In this document: piece after piece, positions 20,653-30,907 of the stretch | Layout of the letters: each line of letters starts with the position of its first letter | Position numbering within the stretch: the stretch's first letter is position 1 | From: Arion vulgaris | Lineage: Eukaryota > Mollusca > Gastropoda > Stylommatophora > Arionidae | NCBI GenBank assembly: GCA_020796225.1 | Contig: CM036756.1 | Span: 59,984,616-60,048,615, forward strand | Reading direction: 5' to 3' | Length of the DNA: 64,000 nucleotides | Position numbers and translations under genes: made by a program | Notes under the pieces: generated by a model | What the model saw: the letters and a program-made list of their open reading frames with translations, nothing else | What the model was told of the DNA's origin: nothing | Databases searched by the model: none

Positions 20653-20875
20653 AGATTTACTTCATTGGACCGGGTTTTCCCATATGGATCCGTCCCTGTC
20701 GACAGAAATGGCATGCCATCTGCGAGAGCATTGCATAAAGCACGAGCACAGTAACTCTAACACCAACTCTAGGAATCTCATGAAAAAATTGTTCATGTGT
20801 CTCGGTCCGGATTCGTACCCACAACCTGCAGTACGACAAGCAAACTACTTAACCACTTCACCATTGAAACCCTGA
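20653..20875 (-). mobile_element. S2 SINE, full length
   Basis: Tail TACTTCATTGGACCGGGTTT, body CATAAAGCACGAGCAC, box B region CGGTCCGGATTCGTACCC, box A region TACTTAACCACTTCACCATT, in reverse. Confidence 0.9.
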
Positions 20876-21139
20876 ATGGTGTAATGTATAAACGTTCTCT
20901 ATCGTCCCCGACATACAAGGGTTGTAGTTCAATCTCACAATCGACGTTCCATATGTGGGGAAAGGAGTTGGGTTTCCTACCTCCTGCATACTAGGTTCTA
21001 GAAATGTGAAGTGAAGTTCATACCTTAAGGTCTGAAAAGGCTATAAGAAATTTGTTTAATGGGCGTAGAGATAAGGTGACTCTTCTCGCTCCAAACGTAC
21101 TTGGTGTGTTCCCTGCGCGAAACGATTGACTAGTTTTCC

Positions 21140-21430
21140 AAAGATTTCCCTGATCTCAATGTAGGTGTGATAAAGTTTCAAGTCCTATCGGAAGCCGCCG
21201 GTAAAACCAAAGCTCTATGTTGAAGGTGACCATGTAAAAAGAACCCTTGATAGTTGGAAATTTGTAAAATTGGCGGCAAAAGCACTGCCTGAGAAAAAAA
21301 AATTTTATTAAACAAAAATTAAAATACAAGCTCTACAAAATTCTCACCATCTTTAAAATGGCAACGAGTAACAGAGTTTGTGCTCTGTCGCTGAGATTTT
21401 CTTGCGTAAGAAATAGATCAGACAACACAT
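21140..21430 (+). mobile_element. S6 dispersed element
   Basis: Shares CAAGTCCTATCGGAAGCCGC, GTAAAAAGAACCCTTG and a downstream block (TTGCGTAAGAAATAGATC, CACATGGTTA) with 58660-58985. No pol III boxes were confidently placed. Confidence 0.65.
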
Positions 21431-21589
21431 GGTTATTAACTGGAAGAGGATGATGATGATGATTTCAATCAATCAATAAAGAAAAGTGTGCACATCTTAG
21501 AAGGTCAAGACAATGAAGAGGTAACGATAAATTCAAGACGATGAGATATAACAAGATGTAGAAGAAGTCACAGAATGAGAAACATTTCA

Positions 21590-22085
21590 GACTCAGGATG
21601 GGACATAACAGATTGAACACACACCTACACAGTCTACAATTGTCCCATCCTCTTTGTGTCCTTGTGCTGATAAAACCACAGAGCAAGACTGTTCCCTGTA
21701 TGTCCTCCCTAGAAAGGAATGCTGACCTTACAAGTCAACACTACATTTAAAACTACATGGCACCAGAGATGAGCTCCAGACAACAGTCGACTTCATCATA
21801 AGAATACGTCTGACGGTATAATCATCAAAACTACATGGCACCAGAGATGAGCTCCAGACTACAGTCGACTTCATCATAATAACGCGTTTAACGGTATAAT
21901 CATCACAACTACATGGCACCAGAGATGAGCTCCAGACAACAGTCGACTTCACCATAAGAACGCGTCTGACGGTATAATCATCAAAACTACATGGCACCAG
22001 AGATGAGCTCCAGCCTACAGTCGACTTCATCATAAGAACGCGTCTGACGGTATAATCATCAAAATAGCGATCGCAAAGAAGAAAA
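21590..22085 (+). pseudogene. LINE-gamma ORF2 3' end with 78-bp array
   Basis: The + strand reads RLRMGHNRLNTHLHS then, in the array, KLHGTRDELQTTVDFIIR..RLTV-stop, the closing residues of an I/Jockey-like ORF. A short tail GCAAAGAAGAAAAG follows. The upstream catalytic portion is absent. Confidence 0.75.
21751..22063. repeat. 78-bp tandem repeat, four copies, LINE stop-codon region
   Basis: AACTACATGGCACCAGAGAT at 21751, 21829, 21907 and 21985. Each monomer includes the LINE-gamma terminal codons and its TAA. The reverse-strand 101-codon ORF is an antisense by-product. Confidence 0.95.
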
Positions 22086-22159
22086 GTATATAATGTTGTC
22101 AGCTAATACCTTTTATTTTAGCAGAACTTTATCACACTAACAGTCATTCACGATTTCTC

Positions 22160-22195
22160 TCTCTCACTCTCACTCTCTCTCTCTTTCTCTCTCGT
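22160..22195. repeat. (CT)n microsatellite
   Basis: TCTCTCTCTCACTCTCACTC and following CTCTCT runs. Confidence 0.85.
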
Positions 22196-22395
22196 AATCC
22201 AGACGTCTTCTACATCCGTCGAACTAAAAACAACCATCCCATCTTCTACTCGTCTTCCTCTGTCCCTCTTTCTCGGAATGTCGTCCTCCATAACGATCTT
22301 TTCCAAACTTTCTTGACTTTTTATATGTCTAAAATACCTCGACTTTCTCACTCGTATTTGTATAAGTGAAGACTGGAGCAAAATTATGTCGAAAT
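22196..22395 (-). pseudogene. LINE-beta C-terminal fragment
   Basis: Reverse-strand frame: IQIRVRKSRYFRHIKSQESL then EKIVMEDDIPRKRDRGRR, the variant of the RYFGHIKRHxxLEKTIMEG block seen at 36474. Later residues are frame-shifted. Confidence 0.75.
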
Positions 22396-22429
22396 GGTGT
22401 AACACGTTCAACTTCTAGTTTTTTACATT

Positions 22430-22720
22430 TATTTCGTTTTCGTTTTTAGTGACATAATTTTATTTTAGGGTGGTTAGGAATACATTGTCTGATTCTATAT
22501 GTATTGTGGCCATGATGGAAGTGAATTTATTCACTTCTGTTGTATTCTTTACTTGATAAAGGCCTTTTGGTCGAAACGTTGCTGTGTATTGTTATTGTAC
22601 TTTGTAAAACTGTAGTACTTTGTTTTTACGTATTTCGGCATTTTTATTTGTTGCATAAGCCAATTTTCTTCGATTGTGAGTTCCTTCTGTATAGATACAT
22701 TTGTTCTCCTCTCTGTTCAT
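22430..22720 (+). mobile_element. Penelope-like 3'-end fragment
   Basis: Contains ACTTGATAAAGGCCTTTTGG + TCGAAACGTTGCTGTGTATT followed by a TTTGTAAAACTGTAGTACTT segment. The same block recurs at 34626, 43645 and 49855. A hairpin plus CGAAACGTTG resembles ends of Penelope-like elements (recollection, not a search). Confidence 0.5.
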
Positions 22721-22727
22721 AGTATCA

Positions 22728-22850
22728 TCATCATCAGGTGCCGTGCCGGCTGGCGTAGGCGATCATGGATCTCCACAAATCTCTGTCGTTGGTGTTTGCT
22801 ATCAACTCAGATGTTGACGCTCTACCGTGCCATGAAGGTTCATAGTATAC
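22728..22850 (-). mobile_element. LINE-beta 3' tail with (ATC)n
   Basis: ATCATCATCAGGTGCCGTGC + CGGCTGGCGTAGGCGATCAT; same end as 26338, 37886 and 43420. In reverse it ends with (GAT)n. Confidence 0.7.
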
Positions 22851-23018
22851 GGAGGACTATTCTGTAACACTTATATTCAAAAGATTTGCAAGTAAGTTCA
22901 GCAAGCATAATCTTAATTGTAGAGTAAAACTAATGAGCTCATGTTCTGCCCCTCTTATTACAAAATAAAGATAGGTTAAAAGTGTTAATAGATCATTATG
23001 TTCAACTATCATGGAATG

Positions 23019-23184
23019 CAGTGGCGGCTCGTTATCATTTTTGTTGGTGAGGACAGACATATATTTTTGGAAAAATCATGTTTTCTGTTAGGATATATTT
23101 TAATGTATAAAATAATAAATACACGTTACACATTATTTTTGGTGGGGCTCGGCCCCACTGGCCGTTAATGACGAGCCACCACTG
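23019..23184. mobile_element. 166-bp hAT-like MITE with exact 8-bp TSD, family M1
   Basis: CAGTGGCGGCTCGTTATCAT at the left and complementary TTAATGACGAGCCACCACTG at the right. ATGGAATG flanks both sides (23011-23018, 23185-23192). Inverted relative to the copy at 7083. Confidence 0.92.
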
Positions 23185-23192
23185 ATGGAATG

Positions 23193-23809
23193 TCTATCTG
23201 ATTCTTCTGCTCTGTTCTTCAATAGAACTATCGTAATTTCAAAATCAAACAACAGCAGGTATGATGTATGTCGCCCTCGTCAAGCTGACGAGTACAGCAC
23301 ATCGCGTTGGGAACTGGTGTGGTATCATGCTTGCTCACTTTCTCTTAAAACCATCTCGCGCGTTACTGGAATTGAATGGGTCCCCGCGTTCTTTGAGACG
23401 AAGTTAGTGTCAGGGGAAAGTTGCCTGTCAGAGCAGACGAGCGTATCTTGATCAGTAAAATAGTATAATGTCGGATTAAACTCATTACTGCCCTTGTTTG
23501 TGACATGTGTTTATCTCTAAGGTGATCTGTACACTGTATTATACTTCATTTGTAGAACAGAAGTCATTATAGAGGTCAGTAATGAAATTATCTTTCTTGA
23601 AATTGTATTTGTTTAGAATTGCTTCAACTGCTGATTGTATTAAACATTTAAAAAGTTAAATCATTTATATTTTGTTAACAACTCAGCTTGCATATAGTAC
23701 GAATCTTTCTCTCCATCATGGATATTAGTTGTTGATGAGAAGAATTGTGGATGTCTCTTTGGCAAAATGGTTGACGTTTGTCTGTCGTTTTAAAGATTGT
23801 CCTCTTCTA
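23193..23809. other. Unassigned spacer
   Basis: An 88-codon ORF 23185-23451 (+) begins in the MITE TSD and has no recognised domain. Nothing else found. Confidence 0.4.
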
Positions 23810-24175
23810 AAAATATAACTGATGTAAATTATGCAATTTATAGACAAATCAGATGAGAAACACAAAGAACAATAAAAGAGCAAAGAAAAAGCATGGGAAA
23901 CATTTGGAAACATATTGGTAGAAGAAGAAAGAACAGCACCAAGAGAATATTACAAGAAAGTAAGAGGAATAAGACAGCACAATGAAGAATACAACCCAAC
24001 ATAAATTTTAAATAACGAAAAAGGACAACCTATCTTAGGGTCAAAATGAATATTAGAAAGATGGAGAAACTACTTGTAGAGCTACTTAATTGTGATAAAA
24101 CTTATGGGAGAATAAACTGCTATAATACACAGGAAGAAATAAAGAAATTAGAACCAGAAATACTACTATCGAATC
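23810..24175 (+). pseudogene. LINE fragment upstream of the reverse transcriptase
   Basis: The frame reads KEKAWETFGNILVEEERTAP + REYYKKVRGIRQHNEE, then NNEKGQPILGS.ILERWRNYL, matching the linker before the RT domain of many non-LTR ORFs (FYK-i-..RWxxYF). Frameshifts and stops follow; catalytic motifs are absent. Confidence 0.65.
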
Positions 24176-24176
24176 T

Positions 24177-24300
24177 GGACTGTGTCCCATGTGCAAATTT
24201 GTTATGGTATCCCTAGGTATGTTGCGGGTGCTACGGAGTTCGTACTTTGTGCAACACTCTCGATAGGTAACGTGCACTTTGAACGGGCAATGACGAAGCC
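24177..24300 (+). mobile_element. S2 SINE, middle section only
   Basis: GGACTGTGTCCCATGTGCAA + GTTGCGGGTGCTACGGAGTT + TGTGCAACACTCTCGATAGG. Both the tRNA head and the tail are lost. It lies inside a LINE-like stretch. Confidence 0.7.
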
Positions 24301-24669
24301 ATCAATAAAATCCTTCAATAATGTCAGTCCTTCGCCATTATACCTTTTCTGTTGTCGAATTATGATACTGAGGTTTCCATCCTTTAGTCTGAACACTTTA
24401 TTTTTGATATGTTTCCACATTGACAACAAATGCGAAATACATTCACAACCCTTCAGATGGTCTGGAAATCAGCCCAATACAGCTTCAGAACAAAATCTAG
24501 CACGTGATGTGTGCTATGAACTTTATGTATGAATAATAATGCTGGAGAATAACAGAACAAGATATGTCCACACTTTCCTCTTCCATACAGCATATTTACG
24601 AAATGTCTTAGGCAGAATCTGGTAAAAAACAACTATTTCTAACAAAGAACTGACCACACAGTATTAGCA
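24301..24669. other. Unassigned spacer
   Basis: Nothing recognised; lies between two LINE-like pieces that might be one element. Confidence 0.35.
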
Positions 24670-24895
24670 TCAGGCTATTAATACCATCATTAAAAAAAGT
24701 ACTGAAAATGGATCGGGTTACCCATAACAACTCTGTCACGAAACCTACACCTAGAAAGACTGCAGAATTAAAACAAAAACACGGAAGACCCAAAATCACA
24801 CGTAGAAGATCGGTATAATAAAAACTAAAAGAAATGAATCATGAGTGGAACAAAATACAGAGGACTACCAAGTACAGAAAATAATGACATGCTTT
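24670..24895 (+). pseudogene. LINE C-terminal tail, subtype unclear
   Basis: Reads KVLKMDRVTHNNSVTKPTPR, then KTAELKQKHGRPKITRRRSV and KEMNHEWNKIQRTTK. The GRPKITRRR block and spacing match LINE tails. Could belong to the same element as 23810-24175. Confidence 0.6.
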
Positions 24896-25048
24896 TATTT
24901 TTGCCGTAGTCACCAATAGTCATTTTTCTTTTGTTTGCATGCACAGAATTCTAATCCTCATATTTTGTGTTGTTTCTAGTCAAATATATTTAGTACTACA
25001 CAATTGAAATGTTGCAGCGAAAAAAAATGAAATTCGCGAAATTTAAGT

Positions 25049-25320
25049 AACTTTGAACTCGATGTTGTATTACTTGTATTTACCGAGTAATCATAATTGT
25101 AAGCTTGAACTCGATGTTGTATTACTTGCATTTAGTGAGTAATCATAATTGTAAGCTTGAACTCGATGTTGTATTATTTGTATTTAGTGAGTAATCATAA
25201 TTGTAAGCTTGAACTCGATGTTGTATTATTTGTATTTAGTGAGTAATCATAATTGTAAACTTGAACTCGATGTTGTATTATTTGTATTTAGTGAGTAATC
25301 ATAATTGTAAGCTTGAACTG
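25049..25320. repeat. 52-bp tandem repeat, about five copies
   Basis: AAGCTTGAACTCGATGTTGT recurs at 25101, 25153, 25205 and (variant) 25257; a partial copy lies on each side. Confidence 0.95.
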
Positions 25321-25540
25321 ACTTTATTAAACAACAAGAGCAACAGTTCAAAAAGTTTCTTATTTTTAGTAATTGTCTAGAGATTTACAACACACAATCC
25401 GTCATAAACACATTTAGAGGAAAGGGTTCAGCTCGGTAACCACATAGTGTAGATTTGTAGCGGTCCAAATTTTGGGTATGGTCTGATGATTTTATTTGCC
25501 TTAATATATACACACAATACACGAATCAACAGTCTTGTTT

Positions 25541-25788
25541 CTTCTTCTTCTTTGCAAGCTTCATATGTTAACTACTCTGGGATTTGTATGTGATCTGAAC
25601 CTAAGAGCGATTGTGCTCTGTGTCAGTTATGCGCCTAAAAGTATAACAGCAGATCCGATTCTGCGATGCTTTTTATTTCCTAAGGTAACTTTCCTAGGTC
25701 CTACATCAATCGCCTCTTACGACATGCCTCGTAGATTGCAGTGGTACTATTCTTTGCTTCCCTTGTGTGCTCCGTCACCACACGGGCG
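25541..25788 (-). mobile_element. S3-I element with 13-bp TSD
   Basis: AACAGTCTTGTTT (25528-25540) and AACAGTTTTGTTT (25789-25801) differ at one base. Body runs from TTCTTCTTCTTTGCAAGC to CACCACACGGGCG. Confidence 0.9.
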
Positions 25789-25839
25789 AACAGTTTTGTT
25801 TAGACTTATTGACATTATGACTCATTTAAATTGTATATG

Positions 25840-26105
25840 TAACTGGACACTGCAGACTCAACAAATACTTATATAGACTAGGAATAAGACAAACAGCTCT
25901 CTGCCAGTGTCAGCAGGCGGAACAGACACCGGAGCATATCTAGCAATAATGTCCTCTCCTGGGTGAGCTGAGAAGCAACATGTGGCCACACCCAGTCGAC
26001 CTGAAAACTAAGCTTTGGGAAACCTGACAGACCTGATGCTGACTGCCAAGTGTGTGGTCCACAGTAAATTAAGCGCATGACCAGAGATCGCTGAAGAAGA
26101 AGAAG
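25840..26105 (+). pseudogene. LINE-gamma C-terminal tail
   Basis: With small frame changes reads RLNKYLYRLGIRQTALCQCQ + QAEQTPEHI, then SNMWPHPVDLKTKLWET and DLMLTAKCVVHSKLSA-stop. The Cys-rich CQCxxxEQTPEHI block follows RNase H in I/Jockey-like ORFs. The tail is GCTGAAGAAGAAGAAG. Confidence 0.75.
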
Positions 26106-26337
26106 TATATGTAACATATAGATTGATAATTAGTGAGCTTGCATAAGAAACTTGCACGTTTTTCTACTTCTTTGTTGGTTTCTATCAAGCTCTTGATAAA
26201 TCACAATTTGTGCTATGTATGCGATTTGTGTATTAGAGCCTGCATTTATTGTCCTATTTAGGTGCCTGCAGATCTGTAGACAAACACATATGGTTTCTGC
26301 ATGCTTTTGTATTCGGGTTCGCCTCCCTAAGTCCTTA

Positions 26338-26545
26338 TCATCAGGTGCCGTGCCGGCTGGCGTAGGCGATCATGGATCTTTACAAATCTCTATATTTGAT
26401 GTTTGTTATCAACTCAGATGTTGACGCTCTACCGTGCCACGAAGTCTACAATTTTCTCTCTCTACCTCCGTCTCGTCTACCCTCGATTTTACCAGTTGTC
26501 ACAATGTGTTCTAAACCTCCCTCCTAAGTCACGGATACAGAAACA
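26338..26545 (-). pseudogene. LINE-beta 3' end
   Basis: Reverse frame GLEHIVTTGKIEGRRDGGRE, then GRASTSELITNIKYRDL and RSMIAYASRHGT-stop, broken by two stops. It shares its end with 22728 and 37886. Confidence 0.75.
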
Positions 26546-26605
26546 ATGAGAGTCCATTTCCATAGAGGATCCTCTACTCATTTCTTCTGAAGTCTAAAAC
26601 ACATA

Positions 26606-27290
26606 GGATGAGGGGTATCAATTTCGAATGGGTAAGACGTTTACCTTTCGCTCTGAAGGTTGTGAGTTCCAATTCGGACCGAGTCACATAAGCAATTTTT
26701 TCCAAGATCCGGGGATTGTTGCTAGAGCTACAGAGTTCGTGCTTTATACAACACTCTCGGTAGATAGCGTACCTTTTCTGCAGTCGGGACAAAGCCAGTG
26801 TTGAAGTGGGACAGAGCCAGTGTTGAAGTGGGACAGAGCCAGTGTTGAAGTGGGACAGAGCCAATGTTGAAGTGGGACAGAACCAGTGTTGAAGTGGGAC
26901 AAAACCAGTGTTGAAGTGGGACAGAGCCAGTGTTGAAGTGGGACAGAGCCAGTGTTGAAGTGGGACAGAACCAGTGTTGAAGTGGGACAGAGCCAGTGTT
27001 GAAGTGGGATAGAGCCAGTGTTGAAGTGGGACAGAGTCAGTGTTGAAGTGGGATAGAGCCAGTGTTGAAGTGGGACAGAGTCAGTGTTGAAGTGGGACAG
27101 AGTCAGTGTTGAAGTGGGACAGAGCCAGTGTTGAAGTGGGATAGAGCCAGTGTTGAAGTGGGACAGAGCCAATGTTGAAGTGGGACAGAACCAGTGTTGA
27201 AGTGGGACAGAGTCAGTGTTGAAGTGGGACAGAGCCAGTGTTGAAAGCCGACGTAATGAAGTTAATCCTTCGCCTTCAGAAACCTTGAAA
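26606..27290 (+). mobile_element. S2 SINE with internal 22-bp array
   Basis: Head TTTCGAATGGGTAAGACGTT, box B-like GAGTTCCAATTCGG, body GTTGCTAGAGCTACAGAGTT. At CAGTCGGGACAAAGCCA the S2 tail is replaced by an array. It exits at AATGAAGTTAATCCTTCGCC, the normal S2 3' end. Confidence 0.85.
26795..27250. repeat. 22-bp minisatellite, about 21 monomers, from S2 tail
   Basis: Monomer CCAGTGTTGAAGTGGGACAG + AG. Variants CCAATG, TCAGTG, GATAGA and AAACC recur in blocks. The GGGACAGAGCCA half is S2 sequence. The reverse-strand 183-codon ORF is artefactual. Confidence 0.95.
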
Positions 27291-27754
27291 CACATGGGAT
27301 GTAACGATAGAAGGTCATCTCTGACCTGATTATTCTGTGTCTAGCTAAAACAAAGCGTTTGTGAAAGACACTCCTTAGTAGATTTTTTTTTTTTGGTGAG
27401 TGGCTCGCAGGTTGTGTTCGTAAGAACGCTCGTATTGCCAATGGGCAAAATGACTACGCCATAATTCAAAGCGAACGAACGGAAAAATACAAATTTCAAA
27501 CAAGGCTATAAACCTTAGGATTTCAAGTTAGCAAAATTATATGACAAGAAAAATGCAAAGTAGAGATATAATTTTATTTTCAGTTATCGTCCTTCAAACT
27601 TTGCAGGTAAAAAAAATCCACATTTTATTAAAGGAATTATTCGTCAAGTTTTTGATGTTGAAAAAAATGATTAACCTGATCTAATCTAAAGACAAATGTG
27701 TTATTTTTTTTATCTTTTAAATTTAATTTTGCTGAGCAAATATTACGGTGTGCG
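27291..27754. other. Unassigned spacer
   Basis: AT-rich; one 9-bp poly(T) at 27382; nothing else. Confidence 0.4.
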
Positions 27755-27985
27755 TAGAAGAGCGTGTAGACTGATATGAATCATTGTAAGACATGCGCAG
27801 TTTTGGAACCAGCAGGAAAAGAGGAGTAGACGTATATAGAAATACATTGAGAATAGAGCTGCAAACTGATAGTAAAAAGATAAGCAAGACGTGGAAGGAA
27901 TTAATAGGGATGGCAAGAGAGAGAAAGGCTGGAGGAGGTTTGTTCAAGTGTTCCGATGTGAGTTGAAATGACAAGAAGAAGAAGA
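27755..27985 (+). pseudogene. LINE-alpha-like C-terminal tail
   Basis: Pieces in shifting frames: TLRIELQTDSKKISKTWKEL + IGMARERK, then RRFVQVFRCELK-stop, and a tail ACAAGAAGAAGAAGAG. It matches the end block TWKE..ARDR..WR of RTE-like ORFs. Confidence 0.7.
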
Positions 27986-28304
27986 GTGTATGTGAGTCTA
28001 AAATGATATTACTACAAATACGCTATAGATTTGTATGCAAGCAGGTTTGTTTGTGCAATTCGAGAGTTTGAAAGTAATTACAATTACTCAATTCAGATTG
28101 TGTTACATTTCCGTGATCATAAGGCTGGAGGCCAAGTTTCTTAACTACCGACAATCAATCAAACGAGTGGTACACATTGATCGCCTTTGTGTGTCCATCT
28201 CATAAAAGTATCTTGTCATGTGTGTCTGCATGTACCTATTTATCATGAATACATTGAAAGACAACAAATGCAGTGGTTCGGACATTTATTGAGGAGTACG
28301 GGGG
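27986..28304. other. Unassigned spacer
   Basis: 28240-28300 (YIERQQMQWFGHLLRS) looks like a very short LINE FGHL segment directly before S2; otherwise nothing. Confidence 0.4.
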
Positions 28305-29255
28305 GTCTCAATGGCGAAGTGGTTAAGTCATTTGCTTGTCGTACTGAAGGTTGTGTATTCGAATCCGGACCGGGACACATGTGCAATATTTCATGCGATC
28401 CTAAGATTATTGCTGCAGCTACAGAGTTCGTGCTTTATGCAATGCTCTCGGCAAATGGTATGACTATCTCTGGCAGCAGGGAAGAAGCCATATGGGAAGC
28501 TCTGTGCAATGCTCTCTGCAGATGGTATGCTATCTCTGGAAGCAGGGACGAAGCCATTTGGGGAAGCTCTGTGCAATGCTCTCTGCAGATGGTATGCTAT
28601 CTCTGGCAGCAGGGGCGAAGCCATATGGGGAAGCTCTGTGCAATGCTCTCTGCAGATGGTATGCTATCTCTGGCAGCAGGGACGAAGCCATTTGGGGAAG
28701 CTCTGTGCAATGCTCTCTGCAGATGGTATGCTATCTCTGGCAGCAGGGACGAAGCCATTTGGGGAAGCTCTGTGCAATGCTCTCTGCAGATGGTATGCTA
28801 TCTCTGGCAGCAGGGGCGAAGCCATATGGGGAAGCTCTGTGCAATGCTCTCTGCAGATGGTATGCTATCTCTGGCAGCAGGGACGAAGCCATTTGGGGAA
28901 GCTCTGTGCAATGCTCTCTGCAGATGGTATGCTATCTCTGGCAGCAGGGGCGAAGCCATATGGGGAAGCTCTGTGCAATGCTCTCTGCAGATGGTATGCT
29001 ATCTCTGGCAGCAGGGACGAAGCCATTTGGGGAAGCTCTGTGCAATGCTCTCTGCAGATGGTATGCTATCTCTGGCAGCAGGGGCGAAGCCATATGGGGA
29101 AGCTCTGTGCAATGCTCTCTGCAGATGGTATGCTATCTCTGGCAGCAGGGACGAAGCCATATGGGAAAGTTCTGTGCAATGCTCTCTGCAGATAGTATGC
29201 TATCTCTGGCAGCAGGGACGAAGCCATATGGGGAGTATTATGCAATGAAGATACT
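28305..29255 (+). mobile_element. S2 SINE with internal 67-bp array
   Basis: The head is complete (CAATGGCGAAGTGGTTAAGT box A; ATTCGAATCCGG box B), the body intact to CAGAGTTCGTGCTTTATGCA. The next segment is expanded, then the sequence ends as GGGGAGTATTATGCAATGAA, near the normal 3' end. Confidence 0.9.
28440..29240. repeat. 67-bp minisatellite, about 12 monomers, with dimer alternation
   Basis: Monomer AAGCTCTGTGCAATGCTCTC, CTATCTCTGGCAGCAGGG[A/G]CG, AAGCCAT[T/A]TGGGG. Two types (GACG..TTT and GGCG..TAT) mostly alternate, suggesting expansion as a 134-bp dimer. It creates the window's longest ORFs (353, 268 and 228 codons, three + frames), which are not genes. Confidence 0.95.
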
Positions 29256-29299
29256 CCTTCTTCTTTGGATCCTTTGTAATACAAGCAACCACCAATAGC

Positions 29300-29530
29300 A
29301 GCATACAATAAAAAGAGATTAGGTAATAAAGTAAAGAAAGACCGATAAAAAGATTGATAGACAATATCAAGACTACACTAAATAAACAGGGATATAACAC
29401 AACAAGAGTGACTAATCTGGCATTGGAACGCAAATTAAAGCTCCCACCTCTACGCTTAACGACAAGAGTGGACAACCAATTCTATCATCTACCTGGGGAC
29501 AGACAACAGACAGTAGACATTCATTAATTC
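29300..29530 (+). pseudogene. LINE tail, subtype shared with 53030
   Basis: Reads RPIKRLIDNIKTTLNKQGYN then TTRVTNLALERKLKLPPLRL, ending ...RQQTVDIH-stop. The IKRLIDNI block resembles GRPRKRWIDNI of LINE tails. CGCTTAA..GACAA..AGTG is shared with 53060. Confidence 0.55.
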
Positions 29531-30160
29531 TTGCTTATAATATTTCTACTTCTTAATTTGTTGTCTTTTAGTGTTATAAAACATAAAACTTGAATTGTTC
29601 TATTCTATTCATTAATTAGCTTCCACTTTTCAAACATTTAAGATATCATCATCATCATGTGCCGTCTCCAGACTGAAAGTTGTCTACAACAGATTTTGAG
29701 CGTGTTCTGTTTCTTATTCTCTTGTTATGCTCTCACACTTGTCTGTCTGTTCACTTTTTTGTGTTGTCCTCAGTTATATCTATAGGTTTTTTCTCTGGCT
29801 TTCGTTTCGTTATTTACACCCTCCAATATTTGCAACCGCACAAGACGTGTCATACTTTTTCTTCTTCGTCTTCTTCTTCTTCTTGTTCTGTTTCTTCTCT
29901 TAACTCCATTTGAAGCAAAAAGCAGTAACAAATGCCACTAGCTAGATCTGTCTTTAGCAAGCCATCTTAGTTTATTCGAAGTCATTGCCATATTTGCTCT
30001 TTCTCTGTCTACAGTTCGTCTCTATGTTTCTATAAGTCTTCAGCATACCCCATTCTATTATCCTTTATTTCGTTGATCTAATATTTCACTTTCAGCTGGT
30101 GCCACTATTATCTTTTAGTTTTCCTCCCATGATATTCCACCGACTTTTATGCATATTGAC
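29531..30160. other. Unassigned, with LINE-beta-like (ATC)n end at 29648
   Basis: ATCATCATCATCATGTGCCG at 29648 matches the start of the fragment at 32437 (minus strand). A TTC-rich run sits at 29855-29885. The rest is not recognised. Confidence 0.45.
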
Positions 30161-30162
30161 AT

Positions 30163-30426
30163 TTCTTCTTCTTCTTCTTCCGCTCTATATCGATCACTTA
30201 TTAACCACGCTGTGTGATTTGTATGTGATCTGAGCCTAAGAGAGATTGTACTTTGCGCCAGTTATGCGCCTACAATTACACTAGCACATCCAATTTCTGC
30301 GATGCTTTTATTTTACTAGCGTAGCTTCCCTAAGCGCCTACCTCAGTCCCCTCTTACGACATACCTTGTAGGTCGCAGCTGTACTATTCTTTGCTTTTCT
30401 TGCGGGCTCCGGCACCACACAGGTGT
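30163..30426 (-). mobile_element. S3-I element
   Basis: TTCTTCTTCTTCTTCCGCTC tail to GGCACCACACAGGTG. Confidence 0.85.
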
Positions 30427-30906
30427 ATGAACACTTCGAATGAACTCTACTTTTTATCTACATCCGGCTGTTCATTGTTCACTCTTCCACCACCATACAA
30501 CAAAGATGAGTGTATACACCACTTTAAGATGTTCATTTTCTATGAGTTATTTTTATTGCTTAGATGTTAATATCTTTCTCTTGCTATTAAACATATTTTA
30601 ACGATTCCTGTTCTTCTTATGTTTCTTTTCTGCACTCTACTATCAGTTTTTAGTCCATCAGATGTCCATATTTTTAAAGTATGTTTACATCTTCAATGAA
30701 TCCTTTTTTTTTTCAAGTGCTCGTTAATGAAATAGCACGTAAAATGCTCTAAACTGTACTAAAACTAGATTGCCAACGATATTCCCAAAATAGATATGTT
30801 CAAATCCGTTATCAATATCTAGAGTACAGGTAAATATCATCGTCATATCTGTATAAGCTCGCGCTAGGTGTGTAAATAGATCAAATAGTAAAGTAACAAG
30901 AGATCT
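30427..30906. other. Unassigned spacer
   Basis: AT-rich, nothing recognised. Confidence 0.4.
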
Positions 30907-30907
30907 T

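Noticed and set aside
21728..22033. 101-codon reverse ORF with MMKSTVVWSSSLVPCSFDDY repeats
   Set aside because: Antisense of the LINE-gamma terminal segment multiplied four times; period 78 keeps the frame open.
26744..27295. 183-codon reverse ORF with SHFNTGSVPLQHWLCPTSTL repeats
   Set aside because: Translation of the 22-bp S2-derived array.
28187..29248. 353-codon ORF (+), longest in the window, with overlapping 268- and 228-codon ORFs
   Set aside because: Produced by a 67-bp stop-free tandem repeat inside an S2 SINE; the same peptide repeat appears in all three frames.
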